Assembly: GCA_029884515.1 (NCBI GenBank)
Contig: JAOUHR010000017.1
Location: forward strand, 1-13,577
Length of the DNA: 13,577 nucleotides
Direction of reading: 5' to 3'
From: Gemmatimonadota bacterium
GTDB taxonomy: Bacteria > Gemmatimonadota > Gemmatimonadetes > Gemmatimonadales > Gemmatimonadaceae
Shown here: piece by piece, positions 7,753 to 13,577 of the stretch
How positions within the stretch are numbered: the first letter of the stretch is position 1
Layout: the number at the start of each line of letters is the position of its first letter
Made by a program: the position numbers and the translations under genes
Notes under the pieces: generated by a model
The model's database searches: none
What the model was told of the DNA's origin: nothing
The model's input: the letters and a program-made list of their open reading frames with translations, nothing else

Positions 7753-8295
7753 CTACGCGCCGACTGCCTCGCCGGCCTCGACCTGCGCGACCGCCTCGGC
7801 CTCGACGTGCAGCTTCACCTCGTCGGACACCATGAAGCCGCCGAACTCGAGTGCCTGGTTCCAGGTGAGGCCCCACTCCTTCCGGGAGATCTTGCCGGAG
7901 ACGGCCAGCGAGGTGCGCGTGTTGCCCCACGGGTCGGTCACGGTCTCCGAAAGCTCACCAGTGAGGGTCACGGGCCGCGTCACGCCACGGATCGTGAGGT
8001 CACCCGTGATGGTGAGCTCGCCGCGGACGCCGCTCACCTTCGTGGACACGAACGTGAGCTTCGGATACTCGGCCACATCGAAGAAGTCGCCGGAACGAAG
8101 GTGCGTGTCGCGGTCGGCGTTGTTGGTGGAGATGCTGTCGGCGTCGATCTCCATCGAGAGCGAGGTCGGGACGCCGGCGTCGTTCGTCTCGCCGGTTGCG
8201 GTGAAGGAGTTGAACGCGCCCTTCACGGTCGAGATGCCCATGTGCTTGACGGAGAACTCGACGGCGGCGTGGGTCGGATCGATGGTCCAGAGCAT
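7753..8295 (-). CDS. yceI: YceI-family lipid-binding-type protein
   Basis: The 180-residue protein matches the YceI fold along its whole length. It shows WTIDPTHAAVEFSVKHMGISTVKG at the N-terminus, the middle signature RDTHLRSGDFFDVAEYPKLTF, then GDLTIRGVTRPVTL, and SGKISRKEWGLTWN near the end. YceI proteins form a lipocalin-like beta barrel that holds a long polyisoprenoid or similar hydrophobic molecule. The E. coli protein is periplasmic, but this one starts straight into the barrel with no signal peptide and so is probably cytoplasmic. The start at 8295 has a good ribosome site (AAGGA, 8303-8307). The gene lies 116 bases downstream of a MarR gene, and the gap between them holds a strong promoter with an operator-like palindrome. 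A perfect hairpin follows the stop. Physiological ligand unknown; induction by a small hydrophobic molecule through MarR is inference. Confidence 0.93.
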   Translation of the reverse strand: MLWTIDPTHAAVEFSVKHMGISTVKGAFNSFTATGETNDAGVPTSLSMEIDADSISTNNADRDTHLRSGDFFDVAEYPKLTFVSTKVSGVRGELTITGDLTIRGVTRPVTLTGELSETVTDPWGNTRTSLAVSGKISRKEWGLTWNQALEFGGFMVSDEVKLHVEAEAVAQVEAGEAVGA

Positions 8296-8336
8296 GACGA
8301 TGTCCTTGCGGAAGGATGGAAGCAGGTGGTCTCGAG

Positions 8337-8361
8337 GAGATGCACAACCCCTGCATATCTC
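8337..8361 (-). other. Hairpin at the 5' end of the predicted yceI mRNA
   Basis: GAGA-TGCA (8337-8344) can pair with TGCA (8352-8355) and TCTC (8358-8361) across a 7-base loop and a 2-base bulge. ATGCA/TGCAT (8340-8344/8352-8356) is the perfect core. If transcription starts near 8364, this would be the first structure in a leader of about 70 bases and could protect the 5' end. It overlaps the operator-like site, so part of the symmetry may serve protein binding. Weak evidence. Confidence 0.3.
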
Positions 8362-8373
8362 ATAACTAAGAGA
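8357..8373. promoter_or_regulatory. Predicted MarR operator at the yceI promoter
   Basis: ATCTCATAACTAAGAGA contains TCTCA-N4-TAAGA (8358-8371), a near-palindrome in which 4 of 5 half-site positions are symmetric. It overlaps the -10 box and start region of the predicted yceI promoter. A copy with 13 of 17 identical bases lies over the start of the upstream MarR gene (8950-8966). Position and duplication suggest the MarR operator, with repression by blocking RNA polymerase. No binding data are available here. Confidence 0.6.
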
Positions 8374-8399
8374 CTATCACGTTCCGTTGATCCTGTCAA
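8371..8399 (-). promoter_or_regulatory. Predicted sigma70-type promoter of yceI
   Basis: On the minus strand there is a perfect -35 box TTGACA (8394-8399), then a 17-base spacer, then TAGTCT (8371-8376) as a -10 box with only three consensus matches but ideal spacing. The region is markedly AT-richer than its surroundings. Transcription should begin near 8364, leaving a leader of about 70 bases before the yceI ATG. The palindromes at 8357-8373 and 8386-8400 overlap the -10 and -35 regions. Confidence 0.6.
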
Positions 8400-8400
8400 C
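8386..8400. promoter_or_regulatory. GTTGA-N5-TCAAC palindrome over the yceI -35 box
   Basis: GTTGA (8386-8390) and TCAAC (8396-8400) are exact reverse complements around TCCTG. The second arm contains part of the -35 box. It does not resemble the TCTCA-N4-TAAGA site, so if functional it would bind a different regulator. A 5-base arm can arise by chance. Confidence 0.3.
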
Positions 8401-8411
8401 CGCTGTTTCCG

Positions 8412-8951
8412 TCAGGACGCGCCGGAGGTCCCCGGGCCGGAGGCGTCGACGGGCGCCAAGGCGGCCGCCTCGGTGCCCAGGGTCCGCAGCAGGGCGGTCG
8501 CCGCCCGTTGGTCGGGCAGACCCAGCCCGCTCAGGGCCCGACGGATCACCTCGGCGTGGGCGGGGAAGATCCCCGCCACGAGGGCGTGCCCCTTCTCCGT
8601 GAGCGCCGCGAAGCGCGCCCGCCGGTCCGTCGGGCAGGGCAGCCGCCGGACCAGCTTCTTCCGCTCGAGCCGGTCCACCAGGAAGGTGATGCCGCCGCTC
8701 GAGGCGAGGATCTTCTTCTGCACTTCGCCGAGGAGGAGGGGCCCGCCGTGGTAGAGCGCCTCGAGGATCGCGAACTCCCCCGACGAGAGTCCGTGCGCGG
8801 CGATGCTCGCCTCGGCGTGCCGGTTCACCGCGTTCACCGCGCGGTTCAGCACGACGAAGAGCTTGAGCGCGGTCGCCGTCGGGGGGTCGGCGAGGGGCGC
8901 GGCCGCGCCGGGGGGCGGCGCGGGTTGCTTGGCGGAGGGCTTTCTCTTCAT
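8412..8951 (-). CDS. MarR-family transcriptional regulator, probable repressor of yceI and itself
   Basis: The 179-residue protein has a Lys/Pro/Ala-rich N-terminal arm (1-27), then the dimer helix, then the winged helix. LSSGEFAILEALYHGG (55-70) leads into the recognition region with SSGGITFLVDRLERKKLV (84-101), and the wing carries the family signature DRR (109-111). The C-terminal helices (115-160) complete the dimer domain. Cys106, just before the wing tip (LPCPTDRR), is the only cysteine and might make the protein thiol-sensitive, although known redox MarR proteins usually use other positions. The gene lies immediately upstream of yceI, on the same strand. The near-identical operator-like sites at 8357-8373 and over its own start codon suggest control of yceI plus autorepression. 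It begins 40 bases after the channel gene ends and may be partly read from there. The ATG at 8951 has no clear Shine-Dalgarno sequence. Inducing ligand unknown. Confidence 0.9.
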   Translation of the reverse strand: MKRKPSAKQPAPPPGAAAPLADPPTATALKLFVVLNRAVNAVNRHAEASIAAHGLSSGEFAILEALYHGGPLLLGEVQKKILASSGGITFLVDRLERKKLVRRLPCPTDRRARFAALTEKGHALVAGIFPAHAEVIRRALSGLGLPDQRAATALLRTLGTEAAALAPVDASGPGTSGAS

Positions 8952-8966
8952 CTCAGGAATAAGATA
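8950..8966. promoter_or_regulatory. Second copy of the predicted MarR operator, over the MarR start codon
   Basis: ATCTCAGGAATAAGATA contains TCTCA-N4-TAAGA (8951-8964), with the same half-sites and spacing as the site at the yceI promoter (13 of 17 bases shared). The outer ATCT...AGAT arms (8950-8965) are exactly symmetric. It covers the T of the MarR start codon and the bases just upstream. TATCTT (minus strand, 8961-8966) could be a -10 box giving a transcript with almost no leader, in which case bound MarR would block its own promoter. No good -35 box is visible. Confidence 0.55.
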
Positions 8967-8991
8967 TCGCGGTCGAGCTTGCGCGACGAGG

Positions 8992-9831
8992 TCAGGAGGC
9001 CTCGCGTGCCGGCAGCCGGCCCCCGCACTGCTTGCAGAACTCGGCGTCGGCGTCGTGGTCGGCCCGCCCGCATCCGGCGCACGAGACCGCGCGCGGCAGG
9101 CCGCGCGGCCGCGAGGCGCGCTGGATCTCGAGCGTCATGATGCCCGTGGGGACCGCGATGATGCCATAGCCCATCACCATGAGGACGCTGGCGAGCAGCC
9201 GACCGGCCACCGTGATGGGCGCGATGTCCCCGTACCCCACCGTGGTGAGCGTGACGATCGCCCAGTACATCGCCATCGGGATGCTCGTGAAGCCCGCCTC
9301 CGGCCCCTCGATGAGGAACATCAGGGAACCCATGATCGCGACGAGGGTGATCACGGTGAAGATGAAGACCGTGATCTTGTGCCGGCTCGCCTTGAGCGCG
9401 GTCGAGAGCACGCCCGCCTCCTCCACGTACTCCGTGAGCTTGAGGATGCGGAACACCCGCATCACGCGCAGCACCCGCACCAGGGCCAGGAACCGCCCGC
9501 TGGGGAAGAGGAGGCTGATGTAGGTCGGGAGGGTCGCGACCAGGTCCACGATGCCGAAGAAGCTCCGGGCGTACTGCGTGGGGCGCGCGGCGCACCAGAG
9601 GCGCGCGCCGTATTCGACCGTGAAGAGGATCGTGAAGCCCCACTCGAGCCGGCGGAGCAGGGCATGCGCACCGGGCGAGAGCGCCGGCAGGCTGTCGAGC
9701 ATCATCACGAACACGCTGCCGAGGATCACGACGATCAGGGCGACGTCGAACGCCTTGCCGGCGGCGGTGTCGTGATCGAAGATGATCCGGCGCCAGCGCT
9801 CGCGCTGCGTCTGCGGCCGAGGGCTCTCCAC
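8992..9831 (-). CDS. Voltage-gated-type K+ channel subunit with C-terminal zinc ribbon
   Basis: The 279-residue membrane protein has six segments: S1 about 28-46, S2 62-82, S3 91-109 with Asp96, S4 113-132, S5 152-174 and S6 208-236. S4 carries Arg at 113, 119, 122, 125 and 128, the last four every third residue, as in a voltage sensor. The pore loop holds the K+ selectivity filter TVGYGD (197-202). The protein should form a tetramer in the inner membrane that passes K+ on depolarisation. After S6 the cytoplasmic tail (about 237-279) contains CAGC (251-254) and CKQC (266-269), a four-Cys zinc ribbon. That replaces the coiled coil or ligand-binding domain often seen there. It starts with GTG at 9831 and no Shine-Dalgarno is evident; TAGCTT six bases upstream could be the -10 box of a leaderless transcript. 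The GH20-type gene diverges 95 bases away. Confidence 0.9.
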   Translation of the reverse strand: MESPRPQTQRERWRRIIFDHDTAAGKAFDVALIVVILGSVFVMMLDSLPALSPGAHALLRRLEWGFTILFTVEYGARLWCAARPTQYARSFFGIVDLVATLPTYISLLFPSGRFLALVRVLRVMRVFRILKLTEYVEEAGVLSTALKASRHKITVFIFTVITLVAIMGSLMFLIEGPEAGFTSIPMAMYWAIVTLTTVGYGDIAPITVAGRLLASVLMVMGYGIIAVPTGIMTLEIQRASRPRGLPRAVSCAGCGRADHDADAEFCKQCGGRLPAREAS

Positions 9832-9926
9832 GCCGGGAAGCTAGGCACGCCGCCGCGCGCGGGACAGCCTGCGCCTGCCGACGCCGCGCGCTTGTCCCTG
9901 CATGGTCGTCACGGCACATTCCGCGC

Positions 9927-12098
9927 ATGACACGAGTCCGGTCCCTCAGGTGCTTGTCCGCCCTCGCGTTCCTTCTCCTGGATCCGCGCCCGGTCGCTGC
10001 GCAGGACACGATCGCGGTCGCCCCCGTCGCCACGCCATTGAGCCGCCGCGCCGCCGCCCTCCGCGTGATCCCGTCGCCACGCGAGATCGTGGACGCTGAC
10101 GACCCGATCCGGTTCCGCGGCGTGATCACGATCGACGAGGGGAGTGACCCCGACGATCGTGCCGCCGCGCGCGACTTCATCGACGCGATGCGCGAGCGCG
10201 GGTTCCGCACGGAACTCGGGCCCGTCGCCCGCGGGTGGCACGTGGAGCGGCTCCGGATCGGGAGCCCGGTGGCGACGGACCTGCTCAACGCGCGCCATCT
10301 CACCTTCGACGACGCGATGGTCGCCGAGGGCTATGTCCTGCTCGTGGACCGCCGCGGCGCGCAGGTGATCGCCGCCACCGACGCCGGCGCGTTCTATGGG
10401 TTCCAGACGCTCAAGCAACTCTTCACCGGGCGCGGCGACGAGGCACTCCTGCACCCGGCGGTCATCCGCGACTGGCCCGCGATGCGCTGGCGGGGCGTGC
10501 AGGACGACCTCTCACGCGGGCCGGTGCCCACGCTCGAGTTCCAGAAGAAGCAGGTGCGCACCTTCGCCGCCTACAAGATCAACGTCTTCTCCCCCTACTT
10601 CGAGCACACGCTCGAGTTCAACTCGAACCCGCTCATCGCGCCACCGTTCGGTGCGATGAGCCAGGACGACGTGCGCGAGCTCGTGGCCTACGCCGCGCGC
10701 TACCACGTGATGGTGATCCCGCAGCAGCAGGCGTTCGGCCACCTGCACCACGTGCTCAAGTACGAGCTCTACGCCCCCCTCTCCGAGACCGCCCACGGGC
10801 ATGTGCTCGCCCCCGGCCAGCCCGGATCGCTCGACCTCACGCGCGCGCTCTTCGCCGAGATCGACTCGCTCTTCCCCGCCCCCTTCGTGCACCTCGGCGC
10901 CGACGAGACGTTCGAACTCGGCAAGGGCCAGACCAAGTCGCGCGTGGACTCGCTCACCATCGGGCCGGTGTACGTCGACTACCTGCTGGCCACCGAGCAG
11001 GCGCTCCGTCGCGAGGGCAAGCGCTTCCTCTTCTGGGGCGACATCGCCATGAACAGCCCCGAGCTCGTGAAGACGCTGCCGAAGGACATGATCGCGATCG
11101 GCTGGGAGTATGGCGCACGCTCGGGGTTCGACCGGTTCCTCAAGCCCTTCCGCGACGCCGGCGTCGAGACCTGGGTGGCACCGGGCGTGAGCAGCTGGAA
11201 CCGCGTTTGGCCGAACTTCCCCGTGGCGCTCCCGAACATCCAGGGCTTCGTGCGCGAAGGGCAGGCCGGCGGCGCCACGGGCATGCTCAACACCACCTGG
11301 GACGACAACGGCGACGCGCTCTTCAACCAGACGTGGCTCGGCGTCCTCTTCGGCGCCGCAGCGGCGTGGCAGCCTGGTGAGTCGAGCATCGAGGCGTTCC
11401 AGGCGTCATTCGGCCTGCAGTTCCATGGCGACACCACCGGAAGGGTCGACGCCGCGCAGCGGCACCTCGATGCGGCGCAGGCGGCGCTCCAGGAGTCGAA
11501 GGCGGGGGACGCCTCGAGCTACCTCTTCTTCGTCGACCCGTACACGGACGAGGGTGTGGTGGACCTGCTGCGCCTGCGCCCCGTCCTCTCGCGCGTGCGC
11601 ATCCACGCCGAGTCGGCGCTGGTGCTCATCGCGCAGGCGAGGGCGCAGCGCCACCTGCGCGAGCTCGACGCGCTCACGGCGATGGAGGTCGGCGCGCGCC
11701 GCATCGATTGGATCGGTGCGAAGTTCCAGTTCGCCGACGAGATCGCGCGGTCGTTCGCACGCACGCTCGACCCCACGCGCACCACGCCGGTGACCTGGGT
11801 GGACCTCGCGGACCTCTCCGGGATCAACGGCAAGCTGCAGGACCTGCGCGATGGGTACGTGCTCAACCGCGAGCTCTTCGAGCGCGCCTGGCGGCTCGAG
11901 AACCGCCCCTACTGGCTGCAGAACGGCCTCACGCGCTACGACGCCGAGATCAACACCTGGGTACAGCGTATCAACGCGATGGACCGGGCGCGCCGGCGGT
12001 ATGCGCGCGAGCGCAAGCTGCCCACGGCTCAGGAACTGGGCATCCCTGCGGCGCTGGTGGCGATGCCCGTGGGGCTGGGCAGCGGCCAGCGCAAATAG
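9927..12098 (+). CDS. Exported divergent GH20-type beta-N-acetylhexosaminidase
   Basis: The 723-residue protein has a signal peptide (LSALAFLLL core, likely cut after VAA before Gln about residue 27). An N-terminal zincin-like GH20b domain (about 40-165) ends in GAFYGFQTLKQL. The TIM-barrel catalytic domain starts at MRWRGVQDD (about 190) and contains HLGADE (322-327), with Asp326-Glu327 as the expected catalytic pair of substrate-assisted hexosaminidases. Unlike standard GH20 enzymes, the strand after KINVF (217-221) reads SPYFEHT instead of the usual HWHLTDDQ, and residues 452-461 (GMLNTTWDDN) replace the common cluster with Trp-Gly-Glu. A C-terminal, mostly helical region of about 220 residues follows. 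It probably releases N-acetylhexosamine or a relative from glycans outside the cytoplasm, but the altered substrate pocket makes the sugar uncertain. No clear Shine-Dalgarno precedes the ATG. It ends 12 bases before a convergent gene. Confidence 0.82.
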   Translation: MTRVRSLRCLSALAFLLLDPRPVAAQDTIAVAPVATPLSRRAAALRVIPSPREIVDADDPIRFRGVITIDEGSDPDDRAAARDFIDAMRERGFRTELGPVARGWHVERLRIGSPVATDLLNARHLTFDDAMVAEGYVLLVDRRGAQVIAATDAGAFYGFQTLKQLFTGRGDEALLHPAVIRDWPAMRWRGVQDDLSRGPVPTLEFQKKQVRTFAAYKINVFSPYFEHTLEFNSNPLIAPPFGAMSQDDVRELVAYAARYHVMVIPQQQAFGHLHHVLKYELYAPLSETAHGHVLAPGQPGSLDLTRALFAEIDSLFPAPFVHLGADETFELGKGQTKSRVDSLTIGPVYVDYLLATEQALRREGKRFLFWGDIAMNSPELVKTLPKDMIAIGWEYGARSGFDRFLKPFRDAGVETWVAPGVSSWNRVWPNFPVALPNIQGFVREGQAGGATGMLNTTWDDNGDALFNQTWLGVLFGAAAAWQPGESSIEAFQASFGLQFHGDTTGRVDAAQRHLDAAQAALQESKAGDASSYLFFVDPYTDEGVVDLLRLRPVLSRVRIHAESALVLIAQARAQRHLRELDALTAMEVGARRIDWIGAKFQFADEIARSFARTLDPTRTTPVTWVDLADLSGINGKLQDLRDGYVLNRELFERAWRLENRPYWLQNGLTRYDAEINTWVQRINAMDRARRRYARERKLPTAQELGIPAALVAMPVGLGSGQRK

Positions 12099-12110
12099 GC
12101 CAGCGGGTCC

Positions 12111-12539
12111 CTAGTCGCGGACGCGGCCGCGCACCTTGGCACGGCCGCGCTCCAGCGATCGCCGCACCGCGCGTTCGGTCGCATCCAACGCGTGGTCGAA
12201 CGCCGCCCGGTGATCTGCCTCCACCACCTCCACCACGACGCTCTCGTGTCGCGAGAGGACGACCTTCACGGCGCAGCGCATCGAGGGCGCGCCCTTGGGT
12301 CCTCCCACGTCCTCGAGCCGGACGCTGATGCGGTCGATCGCTTCGGCGAACTTGCCGAGCTTGAAACCGCAGCGCTCGCGAATGTGGCCGTCGAGCGCCT
12401 CGTCCACATCGATGCCGCGGGCCCGGATGGCGACCGGCGTGCGGGGGGAATCCGTGCGGCCGCGGACCGTCCGCGGCTCGAGGTTGGCGGCGATGCCCAT
12501 CGGGGCGCGGCGGGTGGTCTTGCTCCGTCGTGGTGCCAT
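12111..12539 (-). CDS. HPF/RaiA-family ribosome-associated (hibernation) protein
   Basis: The 142-residue product carries a basic N-terminal extension of about 33 residues (KTTRR, EPRTVRGR) followed by an S30AE/HPF domain. That domain contains VAIRARGIDVDEALDGHI (36-53), KLGKFAEAIDRISVRLEDV (60-78) and a strand-helix end with VVVEVVEADHRAAFDHALDATERAVRRSLE (101-130). Proteins of this family bind the small ribosomal subunit between head and body and block mRNA and tRNA sites in stationary phase or stress. It lacks the extra C-terminal domain of long HPF, so a short HPF/RaiA-like action is expected. The ATG at 12539 is chosen because a clear ribosome site (AGGGAGAG) precedes it at good spacing; the frame is open further upstream without one. 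It is convergent with the GH20-type gene and divergent from the Asp-box protein. Confidence 0.82.
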   Translation of the reverse strand: MAPRRSKTTRRAPMGIAANLEPRTVRGRTDSPRTPVAIRARGIDVDEALDGHIRERCGFKLGKFAEAIDRISVRLEDVGGPKGAPSMRCAVKVVLSRHESVVVEVVEADHRAAFDHALDATERAVRRSLERGRAKVRGRVRD

Positions 12540-12562
12540 GGGTGGCTCTCCCTGTCGGAATC

Positions 12563-12578
12563 GTTCGTTTGTCCGAAC
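12563..12578. promoter_or_regulatory. GTTCG-N6-CGAAC palindrome in the divergent promoter region
   Basis: GTTCG (12563-12567) and CGAAC (12574-12578) are exact reverse complements. They lie 24-39 bases upstream of the HPF-type start within the 166-base gap between that gene and the Asp-box protein gene. It could be an operator affecting one or both genes. With only 5-base arms, chance is a real alternative. Confidence 0.3.
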
Positions 12579-12656
12579 TATCGCCGGTGGACCGGGCACG
12601 GCCAACCCTACGGACCATCCCTGACGGACGACCCAACGCTCCACGAGCGGCTGCCG

Positions 12657-12662
12657 TATGAT
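12657..12662 (+). promoter_or_regulatory. Possible -10 box for the Asp-box protein gene
   Basis: TATGAT matches the sigma70 -10 consensus in 5 of 6 bases and lies 43 bases upstream of the ATG at 12706, in an otherwise GC-rich gap. No acceptable -35 box is found at 16-18 bases; CTGACG at 12621 is too far away. Tentative. Confidence 0.3.
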
Positions 12663-12705
12663 TGGGCCGTCCCTTGCCGTCCCACCCCAGACCCAGTTCC
12701 CCACT

Positions 12706-13577
12706 ATGCGAGTGCATCGGTTCCTTTCGGCGTGCGCCCTGTCGGCCCTCGCCGCGACAAGCCTCCACGCCCAGGCGATCGGTCAGGGCGACATCGACGC
12801 CCTGCGATGGCGCAACATCGGCCCCGCCAACATGGGCGGTCGCGTCGCGGACGTGGAGGGCATCCCCTCCCCGTCGAAGACGTTCTTCGTGGCCGCCGCC
12901 GGCGGCGGCGTGTGGAAGACCACCAACAACGGCACCACCTTCCGCTCGGTGTTCGAGACCTACGGCGTGGCGTCGATGGGCGACATCGCGATCGCGCCGA
13001 GCGACACGAACACGATCTACCTCGGCACGGGCGAGCCCAACTCGCGCAATTCGATCTCCCCGGGCGGCGGCGTCTTCAAGTCCACCGACGGCGGCCTCAC
13101 CTGGACCTTCGTAGGCCTCAAGGAGACGCAGCACATCGGGCGGATCGTGGTGCACCCGACCAACCCGAACATCGCGTGGGTCGCGGCCCTTGGCGCGGCG
13201 TGGACCCCGAGCAAGGACCGCGGGCTCTACAAGACGACCGATGGCGGGAAGACCTGGGTGAACAAGAAGTTCATCAACGACACCACGGGATTCGTGGACA
13301 TCAGCATGCATCCGAAGGACCCGAACACGCTCCTCGCGGCCAGCTATTCCCGGCTCCGGGGCCCGTACTTCCTGCAGTCGGGCGGCGTGGGCTCTGGCCT
13401 CTGGAAGTCCACGGATGGCGGCGACACCTGGACCGAGGCGAGGGGCGGCGGGTTCCCCTCCACGATGAAGGGGCGGATCAGCGTCTCGTACGCGCCGTCG
13501 GACGCGCAGATCGTCTACGCGATGGTCGAGGCCGACACGGCCGCGAACCCGAAGCCGGTGAAGGGCGCTAAGGCGCA
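12706..13577 (+). CDS. Exported sortilin/BNR (Asp-box) propeller protein, N-terminal part (3' end outside window)
   Basis: The frame opens with ATG at 12706 and stays open to the window edge (290 whole codons). It starts with a signal peptide (FLSACALSALAATSLHA, likely cut before Gln). It then shows a run of beta-propeller repeats of the VPS10/sortilin and BNR type, with Asp boxes (S/T-x-D-x-G-x-T-W) at residues 126-133, 177-184 and 235-242 and a degenerate one (TTNNGTTF) at 72-79. A spacing of 51-58 residues fits one propeller blade each. The first repeat region begins LRWRNIGPANMGGRV, common in large exported bacterial propeller proteins of about 1000 residues. Such proteins are often annotated as glycosyl hydrolases because sialidases share Asp boxes, but the boxes are structural and prove no activity. 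Function unknown; surface or periplasmic location likely. It diverges from the HPF-type gene with 166 bases between. Confidence 0.88.
   Translation, partial: MRVHRFLSACALSALAATSLHAQAIGQGDIDALRWRNIGPANMGGRVADVEGIPSPSKTFFVAAAGGGVWKTTNNGTTFRSVFETYGVASMGDIAIAPSDTNTIYLGTGEPNSRNSISPGGGVFKSTDGGLTWTFVGLKETQHIGRIVVHPTNPNIAWVAALGAAWTPSKDRGLYKTTDGGKTWVNKKFINDTTGFVDISMHPKDPNTLLAASYSRLRGPYFLQSGGVGSGLWKSTDGGDTWTEARGGGFPSTMKGRISVSYAPSDAQIVYAMVEADTAANPKPVKGAKA

Noticed and set aside
6139..8754. An 871-codon open frame on the plus strand spanning the hydrolase, yceI and part of the MarR gene in antisense
   Set aside because: It crosses three well-supported minus-strand genes, has Arg/Val/Glu-rich low-information composition and no recognisable domain. 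Such antisense frames are common in GC-rich DNA.
9861..9898. GGGACA ... TGTCCC inverted repeat between the divergent channel and GH20-type genes
   Set aside because: Six-base arms 26 bases apart in a GC-rich gap are compatible with chance, and no promoter boxes line up with them.
12664..12683. GCCGTCCC direct repeat (two copies) upstream of the Asp-box protein gene
   Set aside because: Only two 8-base copies of low complexity; no array and no link to a promoter element.
12706..13577. Calling the Asp-box protein a sialidase or glycosyl hydrolase
   Set aside because: Asp boxes are structural; no catalytic Arg triad, Tyr/Glu pair or other enzymatic motif can be identified in the visible part.

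Overview
This is a GC-rich bacterial chromosomal segment. It holds twelve genes, two of them cut by the window edges, packed at ordinary density with no gene-free stretch over 300 bases. I see no rRNA, tRNA, CRISPR array, transposase or integrase. High GC throughout, several exported hydrolases and peptidases with signal peptides ending in Ala-Gln, a CocE/S15-type hydrolase and a sortilin/BNR-repeat protein together suggest a free-living Gemmatimonadota-like or similar heterotroph. That assignment is inferred from gene style, not from a marker gene.

Layout. Positions 2-355 (+) are the C-terminal part of a MarR-type regulator. Positions 488-2527 (+) encode an exported M1-family metallopeptidase. 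Seven genes then run leftward on the minus strand. In transcription order they are: a voltage-gated-type K+ channel with a C-terminal zinc ribbon (9831-8992), a MarR regulator (8951-8412), a YceI-family lipid-binding-type protein (8295-7753), an exported CocE/S15-type hydrolase (7695-5812), a 2,4-dienoyl-CoA-reductase-type SDR (5753-4830), an ACAD10/11-type acyl-CoA dehydrogenase (4833-3646) and an ACAD10/11-type small-molecule kinase (3649-2606). Positions 9927-12098 (+) encode an exported divergent GH20-type glycosidase. It converges on an HPF/RaiA-type ribosome-associated protein (12539-12111, -). The start of an exported Asp-box propeller protein (12706 to the window end, +) diverges from the latter.

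Two units stand out. First, SDR, acyl-CoA dehydrogenase and kinase are joined by 4-base overlaps (ATGA and GTGA) and so are almost certainly one operon. The last two are the separate halves of what animals carry as one fused protein (ACAD10/ACAD11). The set therefore suggests catabolism of 4-hydroxyacyl-CoAs by phosphorylation followed by ACAD-type elimination, with the SDR supplying a redox step. Second, a MarR gene lies directly upstream of yceI. The same 14-base near-palindrome, TCTCA-N4-TAAGA, occurs once over the -10 region of a good yceI promoter and once over the MarR start codon. This predicts a self-contained regulon in which the MarR protein represses both itself and yceI.

Smaller points are a perfect 13-bp hairpin between yceI and the CocE-type hydrolase, a palindrome at the yceI -35 box, a possible leader hairpin on the yceI mRNA, and an Ala-Gln signal-peptide junction shared by all four exported proteins.
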